64,000 nucleotides of DNA from a virus. The stretch is taken from the IMG/VR virus record IMGVR_UViG_3300040801_004034, positions 157,293-221,292 of that record. The stretch is one strand, 5' to 3'. Positions within the stretch are counted from its first letter, which is position 1. The number at the start of each line of letters is the position of its first letter. Made by a program: the position numbers and the translations under genes. The notes beneath the pieces are model-generated. The model did not search any database. It was not told the origin of the DNA and was given only the letters and a program-made list of their open reading frames with translations. Shown here in pieces: positions 48,411 through 57,302 of the stretch.

Positions 48411-48593
48411 TTAACCTAACGTACAACTTAACCCGATAAGGAACCATCCGATAATACCTAACATATACACTGTCCCAGCAGCGCTATCATCTGCATCGCT
48501 CAGTGGTTTTTTATCAAGCAATGATGATAATGAGATTGTAACATGAAATGTTAGTGCCCAAATCAGAAGGGGTATAAAATTGATTATATCCAT
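48411..48593 (-). CDS. Small membrane protein
   Basis: 60 residues, two transmembrane segments around a SSLLDKKPLSDADDS loop. Promoter 48598-48614 (spacer AACCT), 4 nt to the ATG. Confidence 0.62.
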   Translation of the reverse strand: MDIINFIPLLIWALTFHVTISLSSLLDKKPLSDADDSAAGTVYMLGIIGWFLIGLSCTLG

Positions 48594-48623
48594 CACTTAT
48601 TATAAGGTTGTTCCTTCTTACAT

Positions 48624-48686
48624 TCACTTGCTGGTACTACTTTTCTGAATCTCTACATATAATATATATGCTACAATTTCGTTCAT
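48624..48686 (-). CDS. Possible 20-residue peptide
   Basis: Its ATG overlaps the upstream stop (ATGA), the usual arrangement here. Too short to judge by composition. Confidence 0.3.
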   Translation of the reverse strand: MNEIVAYILYVEIQKSSTSK

Positions 48687-49180
48687 AGTGTTGGGAGCTC
48701 CCATCCATCCTCGTTCATGATGTCGGCGGCTTCTTTGGCACCGGCTTGTGAGGTGAATAATGATGTAAGATCTTGTGAAAGAATATGGGGACCAGCACAC
48801 CGGAGGCGGTGGCGGGAATCGAACCAGATGGAATACCGAGAGTAAGTTGCTTCATGCTTCGCATTCATCTCCATAGCCAGCGAGTAGTATCGCTGGTAGA
48901 AGGTGAAGAACTTGGAAGCTTGTTCGGCAGCATTTCGGGTTGGGAAGGTTCTACCAGCTCTTGGGTGATGAGGGCGGTCGCCAGCACTGTGACAGATCCA
49001 ACCATTATAGGTAACTGTATACATACCACCTTTCGGATCCCATGGTGTGACCGGATCAGGTGTTTCTTTAATAATCCTGTTAATTTGAGCTTTAACTGAA
49101 GCAATACGTTCAGTCTGACGAGCAGACTCTTTTGTAAGTTCACCTAGCTGTTCTAATAGTACTTTCATTTCATCTTTCAT
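48683..49180 (-). CDS. Hypothetical protein with N-terminal coiled coil
   Basis: 165 residues: a helical 40-residue start, then GGMYTVTYNGWICHSAGDRPHHPRAGRTFPTRNAAEQAS, and a C-terminal QAGAKEAADIM helix. Unknown. ATG 3 nt after the next stop. Confidence 0.65.
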   Translation of the reverse strand: MKDEMKVLLEQLGELTKESARQTERIASVKAQINRIIKETPDPVTPWDPKGGMYTVTYNGWICHSAGDRPHHPRAGRTFPTRNAAEQASKFFTFYQRYYSLAMEMNAKHEATYSRYSIWFDSRHRLRCAGPHILSQDLTSLFTSQAGAKEAADIMNEDGWELPTL

Positions 49181-49182
49181 AA

Positions 49183-49371
49183 TTAATAATTCCTTTCACA
49201 ACCATTAAAGATTATATTGTTACAATCTTGGTTTTCATGCTCTACTTGATTGTATGCATAGTGTTCTTCATCACCATTTTTGTATTGAGCCTCTATTGAG
49301 ACACTCATTTCTGTCCCATCATCATACTCGACCGTGAAATGATATGAATATTCATCTTCTCTATTTTTCAT
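49183..49371 (-). CDS. Hypothetical acidic protein
   Basis: 62 residues starting at MKNREDEYS; beta and acidic. Overlaps the gene upstream by 11 nt. Confidence 0.62.
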   Translation of the reverse strand: MKNREDEYSYHFTVEYDDGTEMSVSIEAQYKNGDEEHYAYNQVEHENQDCNNIIFNGCERNY

Positions 49372-49621
49372 CTTGTGTAAAATATACAAATTCTGTTATT
49401 GGTTTATTGGTATCCTCATCAATTATTAATATCCAATCACCTAAACCTTGCTCGAAATGTTCGTTTTTAATTTCATTACGGATATATTCATCCATTGCTA
49501 CTGTATACATTATAACAGCAATAACCATAATCGGAAGCGATCCCATCTGTGTGCTTTCTGCACCAGCACATGCTAAGATAACAAAGAATATCATACTAAA
49601 AATAAAAAGAAATAACATCAT
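49361..49621 (-). CDS. Membrane protein
   Basis: 86 residues with two N-terminal transmembrane segments and an acidic cytoplasmic tail. Promoter 49627-49643 (TATAATG). Confidence 0.62.
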   Translation of the reverse strand: MMLFLFIFSMIFFVILACAGAESTQMGSLPIMVIAVIMYTVAMDEYIRNEIKNEHFEQGLGDWILIIDEDTNKPITEFVYFTQDEK

Positions 49622-49628
49622 AACAACA

Positions 49629-49976
49629 TTATATTAAGGTTCCTGTATGATCGCGGCGTTCATAAATGATAATACCTGCTCTTGTAGCTTCTTTCATCAT
49701 TGAAGCAGTACCCTTGCCTCCAGGAAATAAAACAACAGCATCAGCATATTGTGCCATTTCTCTATTACGAATAGGACCTGCAGCACGCCCATGCTTATCC
49801 CAATCAGCTTTGAATACTTTAATAGGTATACCCTTAGCCTGAGCGAATGCTTCACCACCACGATCTGCTCCTGTTGCACCACCACTCACAACTTCAGTTA
49901 TCAGGAGACTAGATAGGAATTTAACATCGTCATGATTAAGTTGATAATCTCTACCACCTGCAATGATTGTTTTCAT
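49629..49976 (-). CDS. SLOG-family protein (DUF2493)
   Basis: 115 residues. MKTIIAGGRDY start, VVSGGATGADRGGEAFA at about 30-46, FKADWDKHGRAAGPIRNREM at about 55-74 and LFPGGKGTASMM define DUF2493/YspA-type SLOG domains, predicted to bind or cleave nucleotide ligands such as NAD or ADP-ribose derivatives. ATGA overlap with the next gene. Possibly counter-defence, together with the macro domain at 57650. Confidence 0.85.
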   Translation of the reverse strand: MKTIIAGGRDYQLNHDDVKFLSSLLITEVVSGGATGADRGGEAFAQAKGIPIKVFKADWDKHGRAAGPIRNREMAQYADAVVLFPGGKGTASMMKEATRAGIIIYERRDHTGTLI

Positions 49977-50608
49977 TTTCTATTACGGAATGACTCTTTG
50001 AGATCAAAACCAGCACTTTCGATCTTATCTTTATTAGTCATCTCAGGAATGTGTGGTTCATTTGCACCTAGAACTGATCCGATATCTTGAAAGATTTCCC
50101 ATGTGGATGCAGGGCAACCAAGGTCTTTAAGCTGTGGGTTAAATTCAACATTACGTGCTTTATATTGTCGTTCCCTACCCCAGAAGATCATTATAGGAGC
50201 ATACTTCTGACATAGTGCGACTGCATTCTCGTTACGTTCCCCACTTACAAGCTTACTATAATGTCTAGCTAGGTACTTTTGTTCCTTAACGGCTTTGTCA
50301 AAATAATCATATGGTGTTTTAAAGTCATACACAAACGGTTCACCAGCCACATTTGTGAATGGGTAAGCTTTACCTCCAATTAGAAGTATATTACATTCAC
50401 CTTCATAATTAGATTTGGTTTTACTATTCCATTCCCATGTCAAAGGTCCCCATGTATATAGTTTATGAAACTTAAGTAGGTCGCTATATCTATTAGGATC
50501 ACAGCTAATATCAAGAACTTGTCTTTTACGATTATACACAACCTTCTCATCTCTGTACTGATGAGCAAAGTAGTCATAATAATCTTTAAATTTTGAATTG
50601 ATAATCAT
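49973..50608 (-). CDS. Hypothetical conserved phage protein
   Basis: 211 residues. MIINSKFKDYYDYFAHQYRDEKVVYNR start and a NPQLKDLGCPASTWEIFQDIGSVLG end are a pattern I associate with hypothetical proteins of many large phages. Function unknown. Partnered with 50609 (adjacent stop/start). Confidence 0.72.
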   Translation of the reverse strand: MIINSKFKDYYDYFAHQYRDEKVVYNRKRQVLDISCDPNRYSDLLKFHKLYTWGPLTWEWNSKTKSNYEGECNILLIGGKAYPFTNVAGEPFVYDFKTPYDYFDKAVKEQKYLARHYSKLVSGERNENAVALCQKYAPIMIFWGRERQYKARNVEFNPQLKDLGCPASTWEIFQDIGSVLGANEPHIPEMTNKDKIESAGFDLKESFRNRK

Positions 50609-50815
50609 TTAGTTTGAAATACTTCTAATAATCATTGCAAGAATCTCTGGTCGTTTTGTTACGAGAGATCCTATTACTTTACGTTCTACCGCAAACTTAT
50701 CATGCTGACCGCAAGGTAGTTCATCTGGTGCTTTGCGAAACATATAGCAGTAATCAGACCCTTCACCTTTACCTTGATGACGACACCCATCATAACTATT
50801 TGTTTCATTTTTCAT
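50609..50815 (-). CDS. Hypothetical protein
   Basis: 68 residues, Cys-containing N-terminal half (GCRHQGKGEGSDYCYMF). Promoter 50821-50837 (TATAATC). Confidence 0.65.
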   Translation of the reverse strand: MKNETNSYDGCRHQGKGEGSDYCYMFRKAPDELPCGQHDKFAVERKVIGSLVTKRPEILAMIIRSISN

Positions 50816-50827
50816 ATAGTGATTATA

Positions 50828-51028
50828 TCATTGTTCCACTGCTTGGCGAATAGCTTGTCTAAACACCCATTCATCACTAACTTCAGTACTATCGAGTGGT
50901 GGATAACTTATTGTACGTTGAATATAACCTTCTTCATTTACCCAACTGAGATGACCACATTTATGTATATCAATCCGCCATGTTTCAAGATTCTCAGCTA
51001 CCCATTTAATCATTTCACTATCTGTCAT
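50828..51028 (-). CDS. Hypothetical protein
   Basis: 66 residues starting at MTDSEMIKWVAENLETW; Trp-rich helices. Promoter 51035-51051 (spacer AATAT). Confidence 0.65.
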   Translation of the reverse strand: MTDSEMIKWVAENLETWRIDIHKCGHLSWVNEEGYIQRTISYPPLDSTEVSDEWVFRQAIRQAVEQ

Positions 51029-51128
51029 TACACTTATTATAATATTGTTCCTACACTGAATATTCTTCACCTGATTTCACATCTTCAACATTCACCACAT
51101 CTATTTGAACCTAGTATTACTTATATTG

Positions 51129-51608
51129 TTATGATAAAAGTAAACCAGCTTGATATTGGATTGCAGTTAAACTAGCAGTATCTGTATTACAATTAGCAAT
51201 TTCGTCAATGAACTTACGATATTTTTCATTATCCTCAAGTTCTCTAAGCTTGATTCGAGCAACTGTTCGATCTTTTCGTCCAGTCTGAACACCACTAAAC
51301 CAATAATCATCAGCCTTTTCAAACAGTATAATAGCACCTGTTTTAGTTGACACATCTTCATTAATTACAGCATTCAGTAAATCTTCAATATCCGCAAGTG
51401 ATTCAAATGAGAATTGATGCTTCTTAATGTATTCTTGTGCATCGAATTTAGCTCGTTGAGCTTTACCACATTCTTCTGCTGCAAGAGCAATTTCTTGTAG
51501 TGCATCGATCTCAGTATCACTATACTGCGACACATCGATCTCGATCGGTTTCTTCGTTACTGAATCAACAAGTGCTTTACAAATTAATTTACCATCTTTT
51601 ATTTCCAT
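51129..51608 (-). CDS. Hypothetical acidic protein
   Basis: 159 residues, helical, Glu/Asp/Ala-rich. No family recognised. Lies 4 nt after the next gene. Confidence 0.65.
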   Translation of the reverse strand: MEIKDGKLICKALVDSVTKKPIEIDVSQYSDTEIDALQEIALAAEECGKAQRAKFDAQEYIKKHQFSFESLADIEDLLNAVINEDVSTKTGAIILFEKADDYWFSGVQTGRKDRTVARIKLRELEDNEKYRKFIDEIANCNTDTASLTAIQYQAGLLLS

Positions 51609-51612
51609 AATT

Positions 51613-51990
51613 TTACTTTCGTTTGATAGTCAGATATTTACAATCTTCATCATTAGGCATACTATATACCAGATCATAATCATCAGCTCTCATGAGTTCC
51701 CAATCATATATATGCAGAGTGTGACCATTACTAGCAACAGCAGCAACTAAAAGATTCTTTAGATGCTCTTTATCTGTTACAATTACATCTGGTATTGGTT
51801 CAATGCGTTCTTCTCCATAACGGTCTTTGAACACTTTTCGCATCCCTTTACCATCATGGTACTCAACACAGGTACAGCTAACAATTACTTGGTGTGATAC
51901 ATAAAGATGGAAATCTTTTAATACGATATCTTTAATATCTTTTTGTTTACGTTCAGGTAACAAATCAGCTGTTGTTAATATTAAATTCAT
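51613..51990 (-). CDS. Hypothetical protein
   Basis: 125 residues, alpha/beta (DVIVTDKEHLKNLLVAAVASNGHTLHIYD). Unknown. Adjacent genes on both sides within 5 nt. Confidence 0.65.
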   Translation of the reverse strand: MNLILTTADLLPERKQKDIKDIVLKDFHLYVSHQVIVSCTCVEYHDGKGMRKVFKDRYGEERIEPIPDVIVTDKEHLKNLLVAAVASNGHTLHIYDWELMRADDYDLVYSMPNDEDCKYLTIKRK

Positions 51991-51995
51991 AGTTG

Positions 51996-52412
51996 TTAGT
52001 TTATAAAAGTTCCATTATCACCCCATGTTGTAACCTGGTCTAAAAACGCTTTTGTTGCTTTACTAATACTGTCGGAATACCGCAGTTGTTTCTGCAATTC
52101 TTGAGTAACGATTTTACTAAGCTGCTCACGAATACACTTACCCATATATTCCATGACTGTTGCTTCTGTTTCTCTAGCTGCATGTGGTATATCATCTACA
52201 AATATTTCACCACTAAACACATCTTCTTTTGTTCCAAGGATAAAATTACATCTATATTTGAAAGATGGTGTGTATTTAACACTATGACCTGTATATGCAA
52301 CCCATTCACCTGATACAATTGACGATTCAAACTTGCGTGTGAACAGGATACGATCGGGTACATCCTGTTCGATCTCTCTATACAGCTTATGATATTCGTA
52401 GACGTCTTTCAT
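51996..52412 (-). CDS. Hypothetical protein
   Basis: 138 residues starting at MKDVYEYHKLYRE, just after the upstream TAA (TAAAATG). Central EWVAYTGHSVKYTPSFKYRC; helical end. Unknown. Confidence 0.65.
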   Translation of the reverse strand: MKDVYEYHKLYREIEQDVPDRILFTRKFESSIVSGEWVAYTGHSVKYTPSFKYRCNFILGTKEDVFSGEIFVDDIPHAARETEATVMEYMGKCIREQLSKIVTQELQKQLRYSDSISKATKAFLDQVTTWGDNGTFIN

Positions 52413-52413
52413 T

Positions 52414-52806
52414 TTAATGTAAGTCATCAGGATGAATACCGAACAGCTCTGACATTGGGGCTCTGAGTGCATCTTTCAGCTCATTATATGCTGTTTTGTA
52501 ATATTCAAGTTCGATTTCAGTAGATGTTTCTTCAACTTTAACATCATTGTATACATCTTGTGCGATCCTTTCAGCAATAGCGACAACACCCGGATCAGCA
52601 TATGAAAGATCTCCGAAGCCGCTTACTGAATAGCCAATGAGCTGGGCAAATTGCATACGATCTTCTTGTGTGAAAGATTTGTATGCAATGTCGTTCATAT
52701 CTATACCACCATTTGTAAGAATGTAGTCAACTATTTCGTTCGTTTTAAACCGTACAGTACCTGATTCAGTCTTGACGATTGGTTGCATTGGTTGTTTAGT
52801 ATTCAT
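52414..52806 (-). CDS. Conserved phage protein
   Basis: 130 residues. The stretch VRFKTNEIVDYILTNGGIDMNDIA then QFAQLIGYSVSGFGDLSY is a recurring phage protein pattern without assigned function. Confidence 0.72.
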   Translation of the reverse strand: MNTKQPMQPIVKTESGTVRFKTNEIVDYILTNGGIDMNDIAYKSFTQEDRMQFAQLIGYSVSGFGDLSYADPGVVAIAERIAQDVYNDVKVEETSTEIELEYYKTAYNELKDALRAPMSELFGIHPDDLH

Positions 52807-52809
52807 AAT

Positions 52810-53004
52810 TTATCTAATATTTGAAATATCACAGCATGCTCCACAAGCTGATTTAAATCGTACCCATATCTTATCTTCGATTCCTTCTTTGATCGTCGAA
52901 ACATGCCCAACTTCACAATCTGGATGACTTGCATCACCATTTGCATGATTTGGGATATAGGTCACCGGATCACCAACAGTATAGTCACTAGCTTTTTTGT
53001 TCAT
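52810..53004 (-). CDS. Conserved small phage protein
   Basis: 64 residues. VTYIPNHANGDASHPDCEVGHVSTI and IWVRFKSACGACC are typical of a small phage family, with possible metal-binding Cys/His. Unknown role. Confidence 0.7.
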   Translation of the reverse strand: MNKKASDYTVGDPVTYIPNHANGDASHPDCEVGHVSTIKEGIEDKIWVRFKSACGACCDISNIR

Positions 53005-53007
53005 ATT

Positions 53008-53264
53008 TTACCCTGCTCTAAAATGTTTAACAATTGCAAGAATTTCTGGATCATCAGTTTCTTCTTTTGGAAAATCAACATTAGATGAACATAAAAAACT
53101 GTCAACATCTTTTAGTTCATCACTATCAACAAAAAGTTCATTGTATTCTTCTTTGTTGAAACAGTATATCGATAATCACCCCACTCAATAACTAAACCAT
53201 TTGGTTCAACTGTAGCCCATGCCATAGGATGATTTCTTGTTTTGTTAAGTTTTTGTTTTTTCAT
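53008..53264 (-). pseudogene. Frameshifted small gene
   Basis: From the ATG at 53264 the frame reads about 34 residues (QKLNKTRNHPMAWATVEPNG...EWGDYRY), then must move back one base near 53159-53161 (a T-run on the minus strand, AAA on plus) to continue for about 50 acidic residues to a TAA at 53008. Both parts look coding and the total length is one base short. A missing T or -1 slippage would explain it. Confidence 0.65.
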
Positions 53265-53267
53265 AAT

Positions 53268-54047
53268 TTACAAATCCAAGTCCCAATATGTCACGACCAG
53301 GTAACCTTCACGTACCTTAGCAAGCACTATAGGATCATCTCGTCGCAGTGATTGTCGTTCAGCTTCTTGATTCAGCCAAGCACTATATGTAAGTTTTCTG
53401 CTACCTCTAGCATGAGACAGATCTTGCTTGAAAAGCTCTCGTGTACCTGCTACAAGTAATGACCGTTTCGGTTCATCAACTTCTTGTTCAAGATAATCAT
53501 CAAGATAAATTGAGCCAGGTATCAAACCTCTGAGTGCTGCTTCTGCATGAACTGATTCAAATGACCTTGCAGTATCACCTTTCAGGAACTTACCACCAAC
53601 TTTGTTAATGATGTTCTGGACGTGAGTATCCTCCATTGTAGCAATGAGATGATACACACCATCTTTTGATCTCCAGTATCGTTCAGGTGATTTTTTATCT
53701 TCAATTGATGTAGTTGTATCATCTTCAATAAGAACAATTTTGTTTTGTCCAACAGTTTCGTTCATGAACTTGATAATATCACCAGCATTCTCTTGCGGTA
53801 CAATACCGGTAAAGTTTTCAACCCCACTCCAGAACAGATCATGTTTGAAGCACAGAAACTCTACCTGCTCTTCGGTAAGGAACGACAAGCCAATACGCCG
53901 ATATGAGTCAGCAAATCGCTGCTCATTCTCAGTAAGCTCTGGTGTTACATTCTGTGTAAATCCAAAACTTGACAAATCATACTTCTTTGCATGAAGCTCT
54001 TCATGCTTATCAGATAGTGTTGTAAAGTCTTTGTGTATTGTATTCAT
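53268..54047 (-). CDS. Hypothetical protein
   Basis: 259 residues, no domain recognised; alpha/beta with TEEQVEFLCFKHDLFWSGVENF, a KNKIVLIEDD strand and a SLLVAGTRELFKQDLSHARGSRKLTYS stretch. ATG 3 nt after the next gene's stop. Confidence 0.65.
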   Translation of the reverse strand: MNTIHKDFTTLSDKHEELHAKKYDLSSFGFTQNVTPELTENEQRFADSYRRIGLSFLTEEQVEFLCFKHDLFWSGVENFTGIVPQENAGDIIKFMNETVGQNKIVLIEDDTTTSIEDKKSPERYWRSKDGVYHLIATMEDTHVQNIINKVGGKFLKGDTARSFESVHAEAALRGLIPGSIYLDDYLEQEVDEPKRSLLVAGTRELFKQDLSHARGSRKLTYSAWLNQEAERQSLRRDDPIVLAKVREGYLVVTYWDLDL

Positions 54048-54050
54048 AAA

Positions 54051-54572
54051 TTAGTTCTGTGTTGCAAGCTCAACATTTTTCTGAGCCTTGTAAAGATATT
54101 TTTCGAAGCCATGCTTTTCAGTACCATAAGCAGCCCATTCATACCGCTTACCATCAACGACTTTTTTGTCATCAACTTTGAGTACGTTCACAACACCAAC
54201 TTGCTTTCCGCCTCGGAACAGCTCATACTCTCGCGTGTTATGCTTCTGCCATTCGATGGTGAGCGATTTTGATTGCTGTACATCTTCTTCATAGACTTCA
54301 CCTGGCTTCAATTTACGTTTAAACGATGGTGCTGAAAGCTTACCATCGACTAATGTCATTGTTGACTTGTAATGCTTCTTAGCAAATTCTTTAAGCTGCT
54401 TGACGATTTCTTTGCGCGTCTTACCCTTAACAGCAAGTGTTAAACCTAACCCCTCACAATGCGGTTTTGCTAAAAGATTGGCATATGTTTCGGCACCTTC
54501 ATCTGTCGATGTTTTAATGATGTGTGCCATCGATACTAAATACATTGCTTCTTCTCTGGTGATGTTTTTCAT
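54051..54572 (-). CDS. Hypothetical basic protein
   Basis: 173 residues starting at MKNITREEAMYL; Lys-rich with strands such as ELFRGGKQVGVVNVLKVDDKK. The frame upstream reads through the promoter (EPRYN) and is discarded. Promoter 54578-54594 (TATAATC). Confidence 0.65.
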   Translation of the reverse strand: MKNITREEAMYLVSMAHIIKTSTDEGAETYANLLAKPHCEGLGLTLAVKGKTRKEIVKQLKEFAKKHYKSTMTLVDGKLSAPSFKRKLKPGEVYEEDVQQSKSLTIEWQKHNTREYELFRGGKQVGVVNVLKVDDKKVVDGKRYEWAAYGTEKHGFEKYLYKAQKNVELATQN

Positions 54573-54600
54573 ACTATGATTATATCGAGGTTCCTTCACC

Positions 54601-54632
54601 AGAAAAGCCTGCTACCGATTAAAGTAGCAGGC
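54601..54632 (-). terminator. Intrinsic terminator
   Basis: Perfect 9-bp stem GCCTGCTAC/GTAGCAGGC (54607-54615 and 54624-54632) with an 8-nt loop and TTTTCT on the minus strand. It ends the SPFH transcript. Confidence 0.85.
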
Positions 54633-54654
54633 TTGAAAAATTATTCTGATCAGA

Positions 54655-55647
54655 TTACTGAGTTGACTTTGAATCTAGTTGAAACAAGAATGGGTTCTGC
54701 GATCCGCCACCAACAGTGACAAACTTTGGTACTTCACCATTCCATTTTTCAGAGAAGTTAAGCAATGCTTCAGCTTTCATACGCTGTACATCAACTTCAA
54801 CTTGCTTCTTACGTGCTTCAGCTGCTTTAGCGAACTCTTCTGCTTGCTTACGTTCATTAACCGCAATACTTAGCAAACGCAAATTCTCTTGCTCTTGAGC
54901 AATCTTTTGCTGTTCCTTACGCTTAATATCCATTTCAGCAGTATATGCAAAGTTGATAGCTTCCTGAATTTCGTCATCAACATATGTCAAACCTTCTGCA
55001 AGACCAAACGATGTAATTGTAATACCGTATTCTTTAAAGTGCGATACGATATGTTGTCGTACCTTTTCAAAGATCTCATTCTTCTTAAGCTTGCACTCTT
55101 GTAGATTATATGCTCCAAAGCCTTCTGATAGTTGAGTTTGAATTACACCACGTACATTGCTGTCGATAATCTTACTAAGTGGTTGTGATCGATAGTAATA
55201 TAGAAACGTTGCTGTATCAGATTCATCTACATATGCTGAGATATTTGTCCCAACTTTAAATCCGAGGCTATCCAATGATTCAACTTCAATTGCAGCTGTT
55301 TCAGCTCCGCCTCGACTTTGTTCTGTATCACTTGTCCACTCACGTGTTACTGGAGATCGGTCAACTGTTACAACACGAATTGTAGGAATCCATTCATAAT
55401 CGTACCACATACGACCCAAGCTTCGCTTCTTGATCGGAATTGTAATACGCTTCGTAGCGACTTTCTGAGATTCCAAGAATTGGATACTCTCAAATTGCTG
55501 CTGGTTACTTGTCTTACCTTCGAGAGGGATAACAAATGCTGTTTCATTTGTATCGATCTCATCGATCGGTTCAACCGGTGCTGGTCCGAAACAACCTGTA
55601 AAGAATACAGTTGAAACGAAACCGAGGATTAGTACTAGTTTTTTCAT
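54655..55647 (-). CDS. SPFH/prohibitin-like lipoprotein
   Basis: 330 residues. A lipoprotein signal with lipobox FFTGC (Cys19) is followed by a linker, an SPFH domain (about 90-240, including the VRQHIVSHFKEYGITITSFGL segment) and an Ala/Glu/Lys coiled coil (about 230-300). SPFH proteins build membrane ring assemblies. A phage version could shield or reorganise the envelope or control proteases. It is followed by a terminator and preceded by a two-span membrane gene. Confidence 0.8.
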   Translation of the reverse strand: MKKLVLILGFVSTVFFTGCFGPAPVEPIDEIDTNETAFVIPLEGKTSNQQQFESIQFLESQKVATKRITIPIKKRSLGRMWYDYEWIPTIRVVTVDRSPVTREWTSDTEQSRGGAETAAIEVESLDSLGFKVGTNISAYVDESDTATFLYYYRSQPLSKIIDSNVRGVIQTQLSEGFGAYNLQECKLKKNEIFEKVRQHIVSHFKEYGITITSFGLAEGLTYVDDEIQEAINFAYTAEMDIKRKEQQKIAQEQENLRLLSIAVNERKQAEEFAKAAEARKKQVEVDVQRMKAEALLNFSEKWNGEVPKFVTVGGGSQNPFLFQLDSKSTQ

Positions 55648-55655
55648 TTTTATTA

Positions 55656-55904
55656 TTATTGTGTTTTTGTTAGCTTGGTTTTAATTGTGTTAAACCAAAT
55701 TGTTAGAATCATTGCCAAGTATGCAACTGTTCCTAAGAACGGGATACTACCTTGAGAGAATTTTTCAGCTGCACTATAGACAACGATTGAATCTTCAACC
55801 TGTCGAACTGCAATTGATGCTTCTGTTGCGCTTCCAAAAGTGCTCCATGCATATAGAAATGCAATATATGCAAGTGTAATTAGTATTGTAGTTAGTTTTT
55901 TCAT
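55656..55904 (-). CDS. Small membrane protein beside SPFH gene
   Basis: 82 residues: signal-like N-terminal helix (about 4-22), a mostly hydrophilic middle and a second helix (about 52-72). It is 8 nt upstream of the SPFH gene, a possible partner. Confidence 0.62.
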   Translation of the reverse strand: MKKLTTILITLAYIAFLYAWSTFGSATEASIAVRQVEDSIVVYSAAEKFSQGSIPFLGTVAYLAMILTIWFNTIKTKLTKTQ

Positions 55905-55907
55905 AAA

Positions 55908-56162
55908 TTAATATTGTCCTGTTGCTTTGAGCTCTTTCGTTGTCATCATTGAATATGGACGTTCATTCATTAATCCATCTGCATCCAATGCATTGAAACG
56001 AGCTTCATGTTCTTCTTGTAAGCATGATTTACCGAGTGGTTTGAGAATAAACTCACCATCAATTTCAATAACATCATAAATACCTGACATCGTTTTGTTA
56101 GACATTGGTATGAATATACCTGCGACTTCTTTACGTGCTATAATACGGCCTAAATGTTTCAT
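55908..56162 (-). CDS. Hypothetical protein
   Basis: 84 residues, beta start (GRIIARKEVAGIFIPMSN) and a helical end. Promoter 56170-56186 (spacer TACCG). Confidence 0.65.
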   Translation of the reverse strand: MKHLGRIIARKEVAGIFIPMSNKTMSGIYDVIEIDGEFILKPLGKSCLQEEHEARFNALDADGLMNERPYSMMTTKELKATGQY

Positions 56163-56189
56163 ATGTTTTTATTATACGGTAGTTCCTCG

Positions 56190-56384
56190 TTACATCACAT
56201 TAAGGTAACTCATAATCCAATCCTTGGACAATCTAGTCAGTGAAGGGCTTGTATCATAGATATGCTGAAGCTCATCTTTATTGAAAATTGTATCAAGAGC
56301 AACTGGTTTAACAGTACCGGTATCACCAAATACAAGCTTGTTAAACTCCGACTCTGTCAGATCAGTTATGTTTGTTGTATCCAT
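56190..56384 (-). CDS. Hypothetical acidic protein
   Basis: 64 residues. Overlaps the gene at 56362 by 23 nt. Unknown. Confidence 0.6.
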   Translation of the reverse strand: MDTTNITDLTESEFNKLVFGDTGTVKPVALDTIFNKDELQHIYDTSPSLTRLSKDWIMSYLNVM

Positions 56385-56550
56385 TGTTTGATATTTCTTC
56401 GACTATATTTTGTACTTCATTACGAACCATTTGACCTACACATTCTTTGCTGTAATTTTTTGGGTTTCCAAAATCATCAGTAATGTCTAACAGCCAAACA
56501 CGAGCAGTAGCTTTTTCAATAATGTCTAACATTTGCTCGTCTATTTTCAT
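56362..56550 (-). CDS. Hypothetical protein
   Basis: 62 residues, acidic helices. ATG overlaps the upstream stop (TAATG). Confidence 0.6.
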   Translation of the reverse strand: MKIDEQMLDIIEKATARVWLLDITDDFGNPKNYSKECVGQMVRNEVQNIVEEISNNGYNKHN

Positions 56551-56726
56551 TATATTGTGCTTGAGTCATTATCAATATCATCACCCCATGTATGAATATC
56601 GTTTGACAATGTCATAATTTTATGATAGACCGGATATAAAAACCGTGCAGTGCAATCAAACCGTAAAAATGTTCTTGCAATCAGATCACCGGTATAAAAG
56701 AGGATGTTTGAAATGAGATATTTCAT
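56550..56726 (-). CDS. Hypothetical protein
   Basis: 58 residues with a hydrophobic/aromatic N-terminal helix (ISNILFYTGDLIARTFLRF) and an acidic tail. TAATG overlap supports it. Confidence 0.6.
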   Translation of the reverse strand: MKYLISNILFYTGDLIARTFLRFDCTARFLYPVYHKIMTLSNDIHTWGDDIDNDSSTI

Positions 56727-57047
56727 TCACCCCGCTTTTCGATATTCTTCAGTGGTCATATACTTGCGACCGTTCCATAACGTTTGTGCCCTAAGTTTAC
56801 GTTGTTGATGAGCAAGATTAAATGCATCATCACTCAACATAACACATGTTGTGGCTCTAAGTGCAGCATCTCTGCTACAAATTCGTTCATACCGAATAAA
56901 CCCATCATCATTCCATTGCTTTGCAATTTCACGATCACCATCGTTCATATGTGCACTATCTACTTTACCGCTATAGTCTACTGCTCGTGTTTCAAGGTAC
57001 AGCAAAAGGCTGCGTTCATCTCGTGACATTTCTTCTAGTTTTTTCAT
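56727..57047 (-). CDS. Hypothetical protein
   Basis: 106 residues starting at MKKLEEMSRDER, where the ATG overlaps the upstream TGA. Helical, Arg/Asp-rich. Unknown. Confidence 0.65.
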   Translation of the reverse strand: MKKLEEMSRDERSLLLYLETRAVDYSGKVDSAHMNDGDREIAKQWNDDGFIRYERICSRDAALRATTCVMLSDDAFNLAHQQRKLRAQTLWNGRKYMTTEEYRKAG

Positions 57048-57259
57048 AGTGTTTCCCATTGACTGTTAATACATTTGATAAACGTGATAGCATCTACACC
57101 TTCAGGTGGGTAAGCAACTTTATGATCAATCACACCTTCAATTGAAAACGGGTTCGTTTCAAGCAGCATAACACATGGATACTTCTTAGGGTAGCTGTGC
57201 GGTTTATGTTTGTAATCATATGTTTTTTCAAATTCTTCCTTGTTATGTATGACTTTCAT
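57044..57259 (-). CDS. Hypothetical protein
   Basis: 71 residues, Lys/His/Tyr/Pro-rich start. Promoter 57265-57281 (spacer AATAC). Divergent from the plus-strand late gene at 57303. Confidence 0.65.
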   Translation of the reverse strand: MKVIHNKEEFEKTYDYKHKPHSYPKKYPCVMLLETNPFSIEGVIDHKVAYPPEGVDAITFIKCINSQWETL

Positions 57260-57289
57260 AAGGATATTATAGTATTGTTCCTTTCAGGA

Positions 57290-57299
57290 CATAAATATA
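57290..57299 (+). promoter_or_regulatory. Late-type promoter (CATAAATATA)
   Basis: T4-late-like element 3 nt before the ATG at 57303. Confidence 0.6.
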
Positions 57300-57302
57300 A
57301 AT

